Shown: positions 51,701-59,034 of the stretch, piece after piece
How positions within the stretch are numbered: the stretch's first letter is position 1
Layout: each line of letters begins with the position of its first letter
Assembly: GCF_035989285.1 (NCBI RefSeq)
Contig: NZ_CP108513.1
Coordinates: 9,486,001 to 9,550,000 of the forward strand
Length of the DNA: 64,000 nt
Reading direction: 5' to 3'
Origin: Streptomyces sp. NBC_01235
GTDB taxonomy: Bacteria; Actinomycetota; Actinomycetes; Streptomycetales; Streptomycetaceae
The notes under the pieces: generated by a model
Seen by the model: the letters and a program-made list of their open reading frames with translations, nothing else
Told to the model about the DNA's origin: nothing
The model's database searches: none
Position numbers and translations under genes: made by a program

Positions 51701-51918
51701 GCGAGCATCCACCACGGCCGGCGGTGCGCGGGCCGGTGGACGTGGACACCGGTGGCGACGGCGACGCCACCTCCCAGCCCGATGACAGCCCAGAGCGGAG
51801 AACGCAGCTCAGGGAAGGTCATGTACAGGGAGGTAAACACGCCGACCAGCGCGACATAGGCGGCCATCAGCCGATGGGACAGCAGCAAGAGCAAGCGCCT
51901 CCCCTGGGCGGAGGACAC
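48712..51918 (-). CDS. membrane GGDEF-EAL cyclic-di-GMP enzyme (copy 2)
   Basis: A 1068-aa protein with the same layout as 42596-45775: ~9-10 membrane helices (1-320), a GAF-like region, PAS, GGDEF with RRSD inhibitory site and LGGDEF, and EAL with FEALVRWPHLRYG, DDFGSGFSS and LKIDKTFI. All catalytic motifs are intact. The GTG at 51918 is used; an internal ATG at 51867 lacks a ribosome site. It and copy 1 share the amphipathic order and many stretches, so they are paralogues separated by the MFS and tetR genes. A promoter with an overlapping palindrome is upstream. Confidence 0.92.
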   Translation of the reverse strand: MSSAQGRRLLLLLSHRLMAAYVALVGVFTSLYMTFPELRSPLWAVIGLGGGVAVATGVHVHRPAHRRPWWMLAAGLLAFAAGDAFYHVRETYFHASQSFPSPSDACYLAVYPLVATGLFGLVRHRRADRDLSSLLDALIVTAGLALPVWVYLAEPSAELEGLTWQQRAISIAYPLGDVLVLALLVRLLTPRPVSGRNGAVRLLALGTLTLLCFDIAYGILHLNGRWQAGTPLEAGGIVFCTAYGLAALHPSMAELTAPESPAQSLSSSLLPPWRRLLLLTGATLIAPTVLVHEKLVGNVDDASVVAAFSAVLFLLVILRLAVMVVAHRKIVVRERELRTASASLVAAVWPEDVARACDTAVSALFGPNVRHATMLLPGRDAQSLYTRLGSTGTEQRDVTQSAASPRDGPADSARYRDVMVPVAALVPDITDRLEGLPMALLCPLVQPARPVGGELPGVLVAAGPERQLTEIRDSLGILASHAGLATERLALRQEIIHKESEAYFRTLVHNASDVILIVNEDTTVRYASPSARAVFGRVELIGSRLRELVDPRDRGRVDRTVTALVSDGQQEVHDNWWVTPATEDTEDTEGTDRIEVDVRCRDLRHDITVGGLVVTLRDVTEQRRLEHELTQRAFHDSLTGLPNRTLLLERTERALLRARRDPAVTCLLFIDLDDFKNVNDTLGHSVGDRLLGAVGERLSRMLRRSDTAARLGGDEFAVLMEDVKQPLDAELLAAQVIQTLNQPFQLASDSVSVSASVGVATARDSTDAEELLALADLALYAAKAAGKRQWRRFRPQQRVRMVERHELQARLNDAVNRGEFALRYQPVVDITAGDVVGFEALVRWPHLRYGMVPPDQFIPLAEESGQISPLGAWVLHHATADIAWLQRSAQRSPAPYVSVNVSARQWHGTEFYDEVCSALATPGLVPGTLLLEITESVLMQRDTEIDALVLALKDLGVRIAVDDFGSGFSSLRYLREFPVDVLKIDKTFIDDITRNARQVALVEGIIRLADTLGLEVIAEGIEEPAQQEVLADIGCRFGQGYLYAQPMTVEQGEAVLRRKGGERASPRD

Positions 51919-51945
51919 CGGGGGCTGCCTCGGAGCATCAACTTG

Positions 51946-51988
51946 TGCTCTTCGTATAGAGCATAGGCACCCATGCGTGTCCCTTGCA
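51946..51988 (-). promoter_or_regulatory. promoter with inverted repeat upstream of GGDEF-EAL copy 2
   Basis: On the minus strand TGCAAG (51983-51988) and TATGCT (51960-51965) are 17 bp apart and can serve as -35 and -10. TGCTCT (51946-51951) and AGAGCA (51958-51963) form a perfect 6-bp inverted repeat overlapping the -10 and start region, a suitable repressor site. The -35 match is weak. Confidence 0.45.
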
Positions 51989-52045
51989 TCTCCTCACGCG
52001 GTCTCCCCGGACGGGGGCGGCGCACGTAACCGACGGCTGCTCGTC

Positions 52046-53251
52046 CTACGGGTCGTACCACTCCTCCCTCTCCGGCCGCCGTGCGGAGCCCGCGTAGCCA
52101 TGCGGGTTGAGCCGCTGGAAGTGCCAGGAGTCCCGGCACATGTCGGCGAGGTTCCGCTTGGGGCGCCAGCCCCAGGCGCGCTCCACGGCGGTCGCGTCGG
52201 CGACGACTTCGGCGACGTCGCCGGGGCGGCGGGGCATGACCTCGTACGGAACGGGTCTGCCGCATGCCCGGGAGAACGCGGCGACGACATCGAGGACCGA
52301 ACTGCCCTTGCCGGCACCCAGGTTGTACACGTGCATGCCCGGTCCGTCGGCTAGATGGTCGAGCGCGACGCGGTGTGCCTCGACGGTGTCCATGACGTGG
52401 AGGTAGCCACGGACCGCGGTGCCGTCGTGCGTGGGGTAGTCGCCACCGAAAACGGGGAGGCGGCTGTGGCGGCCGACGGCCACCTGAGCCATGTGCGGCA
52501 TCAGGTTGTCCGGTGTGCCGCGGGGGTCCTCGCCGAGCAGTCCGCTGGAGTGGGCACCGGCCGAGTTGCCGGACCGCAGGCACAGCACGGTGTATTCCGG
52601 GCAGCGGCGGCAGACGTCGGCGAGCATCTGTTCGCAGATCCACTTGGCGGCTGCGTAGGGACTGGTGGGCCGCGCGGGGGTGGTCTCCGTCAGCGGCCTG
52701 CCTCCGGCGTCGCCGTAGACGGAGCAGGACGAGGCGTACACGAGCTGGTGCACCCCGTGCTCGTGCATGGTCCGCAGCAGGGTGGTGGTGCCGCCGACGA
52801 TGGAGTCGTAGTACTGGACGGGCATCCGTGTCGACCTGCCCACGGCCTTGTGCGCGGCGAAGTGCACGACGGCGTCCACAGAGTGTCGGTCGAAGGCGGC
52901 CGAGAGGGAGCGGCGATCACGGATGTCCAGTTCGTAGACGGCGCCGACGAAGCGGCCGGCCAGCCGTTCCACGCGGGAGAGGACCTGGGGTGTGCTGTTG
53001 GAGTAGTCGTCCACCACGATCAACTCGTAGCCGTGGTCCAGCAGGGCCACGCAGGCGTGGCTGCCGATGAAGCCGGCCCCGCCGGTGACGAGGACCGTGG
53101 ACGGCGCGGTCTTGGGTCCCCGCTCCGGCCGGACCGTGTCCGGCCGGGCGCCGCCGGGAGTTCCGCCGAGCCGGGGGACGTCACCGTCCGGAAACGACAC
53201 AGATCGGCGCTTCCTCCCGGAGGGAGCCGAGGACGGTTCGCTCCACGCCAT
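52046..53251 (-). CDS. galE: UDP-glucose 4-epimerase (GalE-like)
   Basis: A 401-aa extended SDR interconverting UDP-glucose and UDP-galactose. STVLVTGGAGFIGSHACVAL near residue 50 is the NAD motif, and FAAHKAVGRS, YASSCSVYGDAGGRPL and PYAAAKW (Tyr-X3-Lys) follow. SGNSAGAHSSGLLGEDPRGT, DNLMPHMAQVA and RGYLHVMD are typical GalE substrate-side motifs. The N-terminus from ATG 53251 carries ~50 extra residues before the Rossmann motif, so a later start is possible, though only this one has AGGAG upstream. It supplies UDP-galactose, probably for the glycan locus, since it shares its upstream motif. Confidence 0.87.
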   Translation of the reverse strand: MAWSEPSSAPSGRKRRSVSFPDGDVPRLGGTPGGARPDTVRPERGPKTAPSTVLVTGGAGFIGSHACVALLDHGYELIVVDDYSNSTPQVLSRVERLAGRFVGAVYELDIRDRRSLSAAFDRHSVDAVVHFAAHKAVGRSTRMPVQYYDSIVGGTTTLLRTMHEHGVHQLVYASSCSVYGDAGGRPLTETTPARPTSPYAAAKWICEQMLADVCRRCPEYTVLCLRSGNSAGAHSSGLLGEDPRGTPDNLMPHMAQVAVGRHSRLPVFGGDYPTHDGTAVRGYLHVMDTVEAHRVALDHLADGPGMHVYNLGAGKGSSVLDVVAAFSRACGRPVPYEVMPRRPGDVAEVVADATAVERAWGWRPKRNLADMCRDSWHFQRLNPHGYAGSARRPEREEWYDP

Positions 53252-53270
53252 AGCGGGACGCTCCTGTGTC

Positions 53271-53294
53271 TTACGAGGTATATATACGTCGTAA
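53271..53294 (-). promoter_or_regulatory. A+T-rich palindromic motif, copy C (upstream of galE)
   Basis: TTACGAGGTATA (53271-53282) faces TATACGTCGTAA (53283-53294), a 12-bp inverted repeat with one mismatch, 20-43 bp before the galE start. The right half is identical to part of copy B at 34229 and similar to copy A at 23511. The symmetry suggests a dimeric regulator. Confidence 0.55.
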
Positions 53295-53629
53295 ATCCAA
53301 CTGTCCTCCCCGGCGCGTCCCAGAGTCAAGGGTCGCCGGAGAGCGTCATGGAAGGCCGGGGCGAAGCGGCCCGCCGGGTCCCAGGAGGACCTGGTGGGCG
53401 TGGCTGCCCTCCCGCCGTCCGGTCGCCGGTCCCGATGCCTCGGTGGGCGAAGGCATCGGTCGGTTCGCTCACCCGTGGTCCGCCGTCGGCGGCCCGGCAG
53501 GGCCAGTACGCCGTCGCACCGTCGACGGGACGGTCATCCGATACCGGACCCCGACGAGACTGCAAGGCGGGCGGCGGGCGGCGGGCTGGTCGAACGGAGG
53601 GGTGAGCGGCACCGGATGAGGTAAAGCGC

Positions 53630-53660
53630 TTGCCCTGAAGTGCGCTTCAAGCGGAAGACT
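53630..53660 (+). promoter_or_regulatory. MerR-type promoter of the aldo/keto reductase gene
   Basis: TTGCCC (53630-53635) and AAGACT (53655-53660) are separated by 19 bp instead of 17. The spacer contains the dyad TGAAG-TGCG-CTTCA (53636-53649). An over-long 19-bp spacer filled by a dyad is the diagnostic layout of MerR-family-activated promoters. The regulator gene is not in the window. The remaining gap 53295-53629 shows no gene. Confidence 0.65.
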
Positions 53661-53713
53661 CCCTTTCGGGCCGGAGAGGACGGACCGACACCGGCCGAAC
53701 GGGAGGATCCACC

Positions 53714-54700
53714 ATGAAGTACCGCACGATAGGCGCCGACCCGGCCACCCGCCGCGAGGTCAGCGTGCTCGCGCTCGGGGCGATGCTGTTCGGCTCGGTG
53801 ACGGACGAGGCGACGTCCTTCGCGATACTCGACCGGTACGTCGAGGCCGGCGGGAACTTCGTCGACACGTCCGACAACTACGCCTTCTGGACCGACGGCG
53901 GCCAGGGCGGCCAGAGCGAGGAGCTGCTCGGCCGGTGGCGGCGCAGCCGGGGCGTCGGTGACGAGATCGTCTTCGCCACCAAGCTCGGCGCCCGCCCCCT
54001 GGCCCCCGGTACCGGCTACACGGACAACGCGGAGGGTCTCTCGGCGAAGGTGATCCGCGAGTCCGCCGAACGCAGCCGGGACCGGCTCGGCGTCGAGAAG
54101 CTGGACCTGCTCTACGCGCACATCGACGACCACGCCGTCCCGCAGCGCGAGACCGTCGAGGGCTTCGCCGAGCTCGTCGCGGAGGGCACGGTCGGCCTGC
54201 TCGGGGTGAGCAACCAGGCCATGTGGCGGGTGGAGCGGGCCCGCGCCCTGGCCGCCGCGGCCGGACTGCCCGGCTACGAGGTGCTCCAGTACCAGCACAG
54301 CCACCTGCGCCCGCGCACCGACATCCCCGACGACCTCTTTCCCGACGGCAGCCTCGGACACGCCGGCCCGGAACTCCTCGGCTATCTGCGGGCGGAGCCC
54401 GGCCTGACCCTTGTCGCGTACTCCCCGCTGCTCAAGGGCGCGTACACCCGCCGGGACCGGCCGCTGCCGCCGGACTACGACCACCCGGGAACCCCGGCCC
54501 GCCTCGCCGTCCTGCGCGAGGTCGCCCGGGAGACCGGCGCGAGCGTCAACCAGGTCGTGCTGGCCTGGCAGTTGGGCGGGGAACCGGCGATCGTCCCGCT
54601 GGCCGGGGCGTCGTCGGTGGCGCAGCTGGAGGAGAACCTGGCCGCCGTCGACCTGGAGCTGACCGGGGACCAGCGCTCCCGGCTGGACGCCGCGCACTGA
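53714..54700 (+). CDS. aldo/keto reductase
   Basis: This 328-aa NADPH-dependent (alpha/beta)8 reductase has DTSDNYAFWTDGGQGGQSEE near residue 54 with the catalytic Asp and Tyr, the catalytic Lys in VFATKLGARP near 90, and LDLLYAHIDDHAVPQRETVE around 135 carrying the histidine. LGVSNQAMWRVERA and a C-terminal NQVVLAWQLGGEPAIVPLAG are family motifs. Substrate is likely a reactive aldehyde or sugar. ATG 53714 has GGGAGG 7 bp upstream. The MerR-type promoter implies induction by a stress or electrophile signal (inference). Confidence 0.9.
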   Translation: MKYRTIGADPATRREVSVLALGAMLFGSVTDEATSFAILDRYVEAGGNFVDTSDNYAFWTDGGQGGQSEELLGRWRRSRGVGDEIVFATKLGARPLAPGTGYTDNAEGLSAKVIRESAERSRDRLGVEKLDLLYAHIDDHAVPQRETVEGFAELVAEGTVGLLGVSNQAMWRVERARALAAAAGLPGYEVLQYQHSHLRPRTDIPDDLFPDGSLGHAGPELLGYLRAEPGLTLVAYSPLLKGAYTRRDRPLPPDYDHPGTPARLAVLREVARETGASVNQVVLAWQLGGEPAIVPLAGASSVAQLEENLAAVDLELTGDQRSRLDAAH

Positions 54701-54747
54701 CGACCGGGGAGTGACCGGAGAGTAACCAGGGAGGCTAGGCTGGGATC

Positions 54748-55320
54748 ATGCCGTCCCCCCGCCGCACCGCCAGACAGGCCGACCTGCTGGAACGCCTTGT
54801 CGCGCTGCTGACGGCGGAGGGCTTCTCGGACCTCACCCTGGACGACCTCGCCGAGCGGCTGCGCTGCTCCAAGACGACCCTGTACCAGCTCGCCCGCAGC
54901 AAGCAGGGGCTGGTCGTGGAGGCGGTCAAGCACTACTTCCGCGGGGCGACCGAGGCCGTCGAGAAGCGGGTGGCGCAGACGGACGACCCCTCGGACCGGG
55001 TCCGCGTGTACCTGACCGCCGTGGCCGAACAACTGCGCCCGCTCTCGCGCCGGTTCCTCGACGACGTGGCGGACTTCCCGCCCGCCCGTGAGGTGTACGA
55101 GGCCAACACGCGGATGGCCGCGGAGCGGGTGCGCCGGCTGATCGCGGAGGGTGTCTCGGACGGCGCCTTCCGCGAGGTGCACACCGCGTTCGTCGGCGAG
55201 GTCGCCGCCGCGACCATGCGGCAGATCCAGCAGGGCGAGCTCCAGGCCCGCACCGGGCTGACCGACGCGGAGGCCTACGAACAGCTCGCCTCGCTGATCG
55301 TGCACGCCGTTTCTTCCTGA
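54748..55320 (+). CDS. TetR family regulator
   Basis: This 190-aa repressor has LDDLAERLRCSKTTLYQLAR at residues ~32-51 as its HTH. An all-helical C-terminal ligand domain follows, with REVYEANTRMAAERVRRLIA. It lies 47 bp after the aldo/keto reductase and immediately upstream of a fatty-acid unit whose promoter has a 9-bp inverted repeat. It therefore probably represses the acyl-CoA dehydrogenase gene in response to an acyl-CoA (inference). The stop codon sits inside the first copy of a triple repeat. Confidence 0.88.
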   Translation: MPSPRRTARQADLLERLVALLTAEGFSDLTLDDLAERLRCSKTTLYQLARSKQGLVVEAVKHYFRGATEAVEKRVAQTDDPSDRVRVYLTAVAEQLRPLSRRFLDDVADFPPAREVYEANTRMAAERVRRLIAEGVSDGAFREVHTAFVGEVAAATMRQIQQGELQARTGLTDAEAYEQLASLIVHAVSS

Positions 55321-55355
55321 CACCCGGTTCCTGACACCCGGTTCCTGACACCCGG
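55314..55355. repeat. three tandem copies of a 14-bp unit spanning the tetR stop
   Basis: TTCCTGACACCCGG is present at 55314-55327, 55328-55341 and 55342-55355, all identical. The first copy contains the TGA stop (55318-55320) of the TetR gene, so slippage here could not lengthen the protein. It lies upstream of the acyl-CoA dehydrogenase operator. Confidence 0.95.
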
Positions 55356-55396
55356 CCGGTGGCGGAGTGCCGCCCCGCACCTTCTTGCCGTACTGT

Positions 55397-55430
55397 GAAT
55401 GATACGTTCGTACGCACTCCAGTATCATTC
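55397..55430. promoter_or_regulatory. 9-bp inverted repeat operator upstream of acyl-CoA dehydrogenase
   Basis: GAATGATAC (55397-55405) and GTATCATTC (55422-55430) are perfect reverse complements with 16 bp between. The interval also contains TACG-TT-CGTA. The A+T content and symmetry mark a repressor-binding site, presumably for the TetR protein encoded just upstream. Confidence 0.6.
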
Positions 55431-55465
55431 CCAGTACTCGCCTGTACTCCTACGTGGAGGTCACC

Positions 55466-56644
55466 ATGCCTGCCACTCGCGCCCTGCCGACCGAGGAAGC
55501 CGTCGAGCTCATCCAGCTCACCCGCACCCTCGCCGCCAAGGAACTCGCACCCCGGGTCATCGACGCGGAGGCGGACGGAGCGTTCCCCCGGGACGTCTTC
55601 CGCACCCTCGGGCGCAGCGGCCTGCTCGGGCTTCCCTTCGCCGAGGAGGACGGCGGGGCGGGTCAGCCCTACGAGGTCTACCTCCAGGTGCTGGAGGAGG
55701 TCGCCGCGGTCTGGTCGAGCGTCGCCGTGGGCATCTCCGTGCACGCCCTGTCCTGCTTCCCGCTGGCCCGCTTCGGAACCGAGGAGCAGCGGCGCAGGTG
55801 GCTGCCGGACATGCTCGGCGGAGAGCTGCTCGGCGCGTACTGCCTGTCCGAGCCGCACGCCGGCTCCGACCCGGCGGCCATGCTCACCCGCGCGGTCCGC
55901 GAGGGCGACGAGTACGTTCTGAACGGCACCAAGGCCTGGACCACGCACGGCGGTTACGCCGACTTCTACACGGTCATGGCCCGCACCTCCGACGACCGCG
56001 CGCACGGCATCTCCTGCTTCCTGGTTCCGGCAGGCACCACCGGGCTCAGCGCCGACCCGCCGGAGCGGAAGATGGGCCTGACGGGCTCGGCGACCGCCAC
56101 CATGCGGCTGGAGGACGTCCGGGTGCCCGTCGAGCGCCGGATAGGGGAGGAGGGGCAGGGCCTGAAGATCGCGCTCGCCTCCCTCGACTGCGGCCGTCTG
56201 GGCATCTCGGCCGTCGCCACCGGCCTCGCCCAGGGAGCCCTCGACCACGCGGTGCGCTACGCGCGTGAGCGGGAGACGTTCGGCAAGCCGATCATCGAGC
56301 ACCAGGGCCTGGCGTTCGTGCTGGCCGACATGGGCGCCGCGATCGAGTCGGCGCGGGCCACCGCCCTGTCCGCCGCGCGGTTGAAGGACCTCGGCCTGCC
56401 CTTCACACGGGAGGCGTCGATCGCCAAACTCGTGGCCACGGACAATGCCATGAAGGTGACCACGGACGCCGTGCAGGTCCTCGGGGGGTACGGGTACACA
56501 CGTGACTTCCCGGTGGAGCGCTATATGCGCGAGGCCAAGGTCATGCAGATCTTCGAAGGAACCAACCAGATCCAGCGCATGATCATCTCCCGTGCGCTGG
56601 ACCGTGACGAGGGCGGTGTGCTCACCGTCCTCGGCAAGGAGTGA
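55466..56644 (+). CDS. acyl-CoA dehydrogenase
   Basis: This 392-aa FAD flavoenzyme oxidises acyl-CoA to trans-2-enoyl-CoA. LSEPHAGSDPAAMLTRAVRE near residue 130, with NGTKAWTTHGGYADFYTVMA, forms the FAD site. GLTGSATATMRLEDVRVPVE near 205 and the C-terminal QVLGGYGYTRDFPVERYMRE plus IFEGTNQIQRM carry the catalytic glutamate segment. ATG 55466 lies 6 bp after GTGGAGG. An in-frame GTG at 55454 is less likely. Coupled directly to the SDR gene. Confidence 0.92.
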   Translation: MPATRALPTEEAVELIQLTRTLAAKELAPRVIDAEADGAFPRDVFRTLGRSGLLGLPFAEEDGGAGQPYEVYLQVLEEVAAVWSSVAVGISVHALSCFPLARFGTEEQRRRWLPDMLGGELLGAYCLSEPHAGSDPAAMLTRAVREGDEYVLNGTKAWTTHGGYADFYTVMARTSDDRAHGISCFLVPAGTTGLSADPPERKMGLTGSATATMRLEDVRVPVERRIGEEGQGLKIALASLDCGRLGISAVATGLAQGALDHAVRYARERETFGKPIIEHQGLAFVLADMGAAIESARATALSAARLKDLGLPFTREASIAKLVATDNAMKVTTDAVQVLGGYGYTRDFPVERYMREAKVMQIFEGTNQIQRMIISRALDRDEGGVLTVLGKE

Positions 56645-57405
56645 TGATGCAGCTCGACAACACCGCCGCCCTTGTCACCGGCGGTGCGTCCGGCCTCGGC
56701 GCGGCCACCGCGAAGGCTCTCGCGGAGCGCGGTGCCCGGGTCTTCGCCCTCGACCTCAAGGACGGCATCGACAAGGCACTCGAGGTGCCCGGCGTGACCT
56801 ACGTGCCCGCCGACGTCACCGACCCCGGGCAGGTGGGCGCCGCCGTCGCCACCGCGGCGGGGTCCGGCGTCCCGCTGCGGACGGTCGTCAACTGCGCGGG
56901 CATCGGGCCGTCGGCGCGGATCCTCGGCAAGAAGGGCGTCCACGACCTGGGCCTGTACGCCAAGGTGATCCAGATCAACCTGATCGGCACCTTCAACGTG
57001 CTCGCGCTCGCCTCCGAGGCCATCGCCGCGACCGAGGCCGACGAGAACGGCCAGCGGGGCGTCATCGTCAACACCGCCTCCATCGCCGCATACGACGGCC
57101 AGGTCGGCCAGGCCGCCTACGCGTCCTCCAAGGGCGGGGTCGTCGGCCTGACCCTGCCCGCCGCCCGCGACCTCGCGCAGTACGGCATCCGGGTGTGCAC
57201 CATCGCCCCGGGCATCGTGGAGACGCCGATGCTGGCGACCGTGTCGGAGGAGTTCCGCGCCGGACTCGCGGCCGGCGTGCCCTTCCCGCGCCGGCTGGCC
57301 CGGCCCGAGGAGTACGCCAGGCTCGCCCTGGCGATCGTCGACCACGACTACCTCAACGGCGAGACCATCCGCATGGACGGCGCGCTGCGGATGGCGCCGC
57401 GCTAG
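56644..57405 (+). CDS. short-chain dehydrogenase, type II 3-hydroxyacyl-CoA dehydrogenase-like
   Basis: This 253-aa classical SDR has LVTGGASGLGAATAKALAE near residue 9 (NAD motif), NCAGIGPSARILGKKGVHDL near 79, an NTAS serine, YASSKGGVVGL (Tyr-X3-Lys) and PGIVETPMLATV near 186. The order and motifs match mitochondrial-type 3-hydroxyacyl-CoA dehydrogenase (HSD17B10). It oxidises 3-hydroxyacyl-CoA after the upstream dehydrogenase and a hydratase elsewhere. The start overlaps the preceding stop (TGATG). Two alternate starts (GTG 56641, ATG 56647) are within 3 bp. Confidence 0.88.
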   Translation: MMQLDNTAALVTGGASGLGAATAKALAERGARVFALDLKDGIDKALEVPGVTYVPADVTDPGQVGAAVATAAGSGVPLRTVVNCAGIGPSARILGKKGVHDLGLYAKVIQINLIGTFNVLALASEAIAATEADENGQRGVIVNTASIAAYDGQVGQAAYASSKGGVVGLTLPAARDLAQYGIRVCTIAPGIVETPMLATVSEEFRAGLAAGVPFPRRLARPEEYARLALAIVDHDYLNGETIRMDGALRMAPR

Positions 57406-57415
57406 AGCTGCGTGC

Positions 57416-58201
57416 CTAGGGTCTGACCAGCAGTTGGAAGTCGAACGCGTAGCGGGACGCCCGGTAGATGTGCGTTCCGTACTCGACCGGCCGGCCGGTG
57501 TCGTCGTAGGCCGTGCGCTGCATGGTGAGCAGGGCCGCCCCCTCCTTCTCCGTGAGGAGGGCGGCCTCCTCGGCGGTGGCGGAGCGGGCGCCGATGGTCT
57601 GGCGGGCGCTGTGCAGGGTGATGCCCGCCGAGCGCAGCAGCCGGTACAGACCTGTCGACTCCAGGCGCTCCGTGTCGAGGTCCAGGAGCGCCGGGGGCAG
57701 GTAGTTGCACAGGAACGCCACCGGCTGCCCGTGCGTGGCGCGCAGCCGCTGCAGGAGCGTGACCTCGCTGCCCTCCGCGATGCCGAGCGCGGCGGCCACA
57801 TCGGCGGTCGCCGGCACGTGCTCGTTGCGTACGACGTGCGTGGTGGGCCCCTGCCCGGCCGCCTCCAGGTCGTCGTAGAGGCTGGACAGTTCCAGCGGCC
57901 GTTTCACCTGGCTGTGCACGACCTGCGTGCCGACTCCCCGCCGCCGTACCAGCAGGCCCTTGTCGACCAGCGACTGGATGGCCTGGCGGACCGTCGGGCG
58001 GGACAGGCCCAGGCGGGTCGAGAGGTCGATCTCGTTGCCCAGGAGGTTGCCGGGGGCGAGCGCGCCGTGCTCGATCGCCGCCTCCAGCTGCTGGGCGAGC
58101 TGGTAGTAGAGCGGCACCGGGCTGGTGCGGTCCAGCGCGAAGTGCAGCACGTCGAGCGCGGAGCCGGGCACGGCACGGGAGCGGTCGCTGGTCTTCGCCA
58201 T
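57416..58201 (-). CDS. GntR family regulator (UTRA domain)
   Basis: This 261-aa repressor of the HutC/FarR group has a winged HTH, with LGNEIDLSTRLGLSRPTVRQ then AIQSLVDKGLLVRRRGVGTQ at residues ~54-95. A UTRA ligand domain follows, with PVAFLCNYLPPALLDLD, TIGARSATAEEAALL and the final PVEYGTHIYRASRYAFDF. ATG 58201 follows GAGGAGG by 6 bp. It is adjacent to a PfkB kinase gene and divergent from a sugar ABC transporter, and the intergenic region at 59111-59156 carries a 13-bp inverted repeat. It likely responds to a sugar or inositol derivative (inference). Confidence 0.9.
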   Translation of the reverse strand: MAKTSDRSRAVPGSALDVLHFALDRTSPVPLYYQLAQQLEAAIEHGALAPGNLLGNEIDLSTRLGLSRPTVRQAIQSLVDKGLLVRRRGVGTQVVHSQVKRPLELSSLYDDLEAAGQGPTTHVVRNEHVPATADVAAALGIAEGSEVTLLQRLRATHGQPVAFLCNYLPPALLDLDTERLESTGLYRLLRSAGITLHSARQTIGARSATAEEAALLTEKEGAALLTMQRTAYDDTGRPVEYGTHIYRASRYAFDFQLLVRP

Positions 58202-58257
58202 CGGGGCACCTCCTCGGTTCGGTGGGGTGGGGTGGGGCGGGAGCGGACGGGAGCCGG

Positions 58258-59034
58258 TCAGTGGTGTGCGAGGAGCTCCTCGACCTCGGCCTGGGTGGGC
58301 ATCGCGCAGTCGTGTTCGGGACGGGTGGCGACGAGAGAGCCGGCCGCCTCGGCGTAGCGCACGATCCGTCTCAACTCCCAGCCGGACAGCAGCCCGTGGA
58401 CCAGGCAGCCGCCGAACGCCCCGGCCGCACCCACGCCGTTGACGGCCTCGACCGGCCGGGCGGCCGCCTCGGCGCTCGTGCCGTCCCGGTGCACGGCGAG
58501 GACACCGCCCGCGCGGCCCTGTCGGACGACGGCCAGCTCCACGCCTGCCGCGAGCAACTCCTCGGCGCAGGCGCGGGGTTCGCGCACTCCGGTGGCGATC
58601 TCGCAGGCGTCGAGGTCGCCGACCGCGACCGTCGCGTGCCGCAGCGCCTCGGCGTAGTAGGGGCGGCCGTCCCCGGGGTCCGGCCGGGACGCCGGACGCA
58701 GGTCGAGGTCGAAGACCGTGATGGCCGCCCGGTCGCGCACCTTGAGGGCGGCCAGCGTGGCCGAGCGGGCGGGTTCCGCGCCCAGCGCGGTGCCGTTGAT
58801 CCACAGGACCCGGGCCGCGCGCAGGGCGAAGAAGTCCAGGTCGTCGGCGCGGGTGAGCACGGCAGCGGTACGGCCAAGACGGGTGGCCGCGACCGCCACG
58901 TCGGTGACGCCGTCGCCGAAGAACTTTTCGAATGTCTCGGCCCGTGCGAGGGGTACACCCGTTCGCGGGGGGTAGAGATCGACTCCGATGCGACCCATCG
59001 TGATCAGGTCCAGGGGCTGGACTGACTCAGCCAT
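58258..59034 (-). CDS. IolC-like PfkB kinase homologue, internally deleted and lacking catalytic Asp
   Basis: This 258-aa PfkB protein is close to 5-dehydro-2-deoxygluconokinase (IolC), which is usually about 320-340 aa. The N-terminus ITMGRIGVDLYPPRTGVPLA matches, but GDGVTDVAVAATRLG replaces the sugar-binding GGSPTNVAVA motif. After AVLTR about 60-65 residues (lid and substrate strands) are missing before LRAARVLWINGT. The catalytic motif reads VGAAGAFGGC instead of GAGDAFGG, so the base Asp is Gly205. It is in frame and may persist as a pseudo-kinase or be decaying. It lies upstream of the GntR gene on the same strand. Confidence 0.8.
   Translation of the reverse strand: MAESVQPLDLITMGRIGVDLYPPRTGVPLARAETFEKFFGDGVTDVAVAATRLGRTAAVLTRADDLDFFALRAARVLWINGTALGAEPARSATLAALKVRDRAAITVFDLDLRPASRPDPGDGRPYYAEALRHATVAVGDLDACEIATGVREPRACAEELLAAGVELAVVRQGRAGGVLAVHRDGTSAEAAARPVEAVNGVGAAGAFGGCLVHGLLSGWELRRIVRYAEAAGSLVATRPEHDCAMPTQAEVEELLAHH

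Noticed and set aside
49381..51966. 861-aa plus-strand open frame opposite GGDEF-EAL copy 2
   Set aside because: Same reason as the frame opposite copy 1.
57416..58804. Extension of the GntR gene by ~200 codons
   Set aside because: The extension overlaps the IolC-like gene in another frame; the ATG at 58201 has a strong ribosome site.
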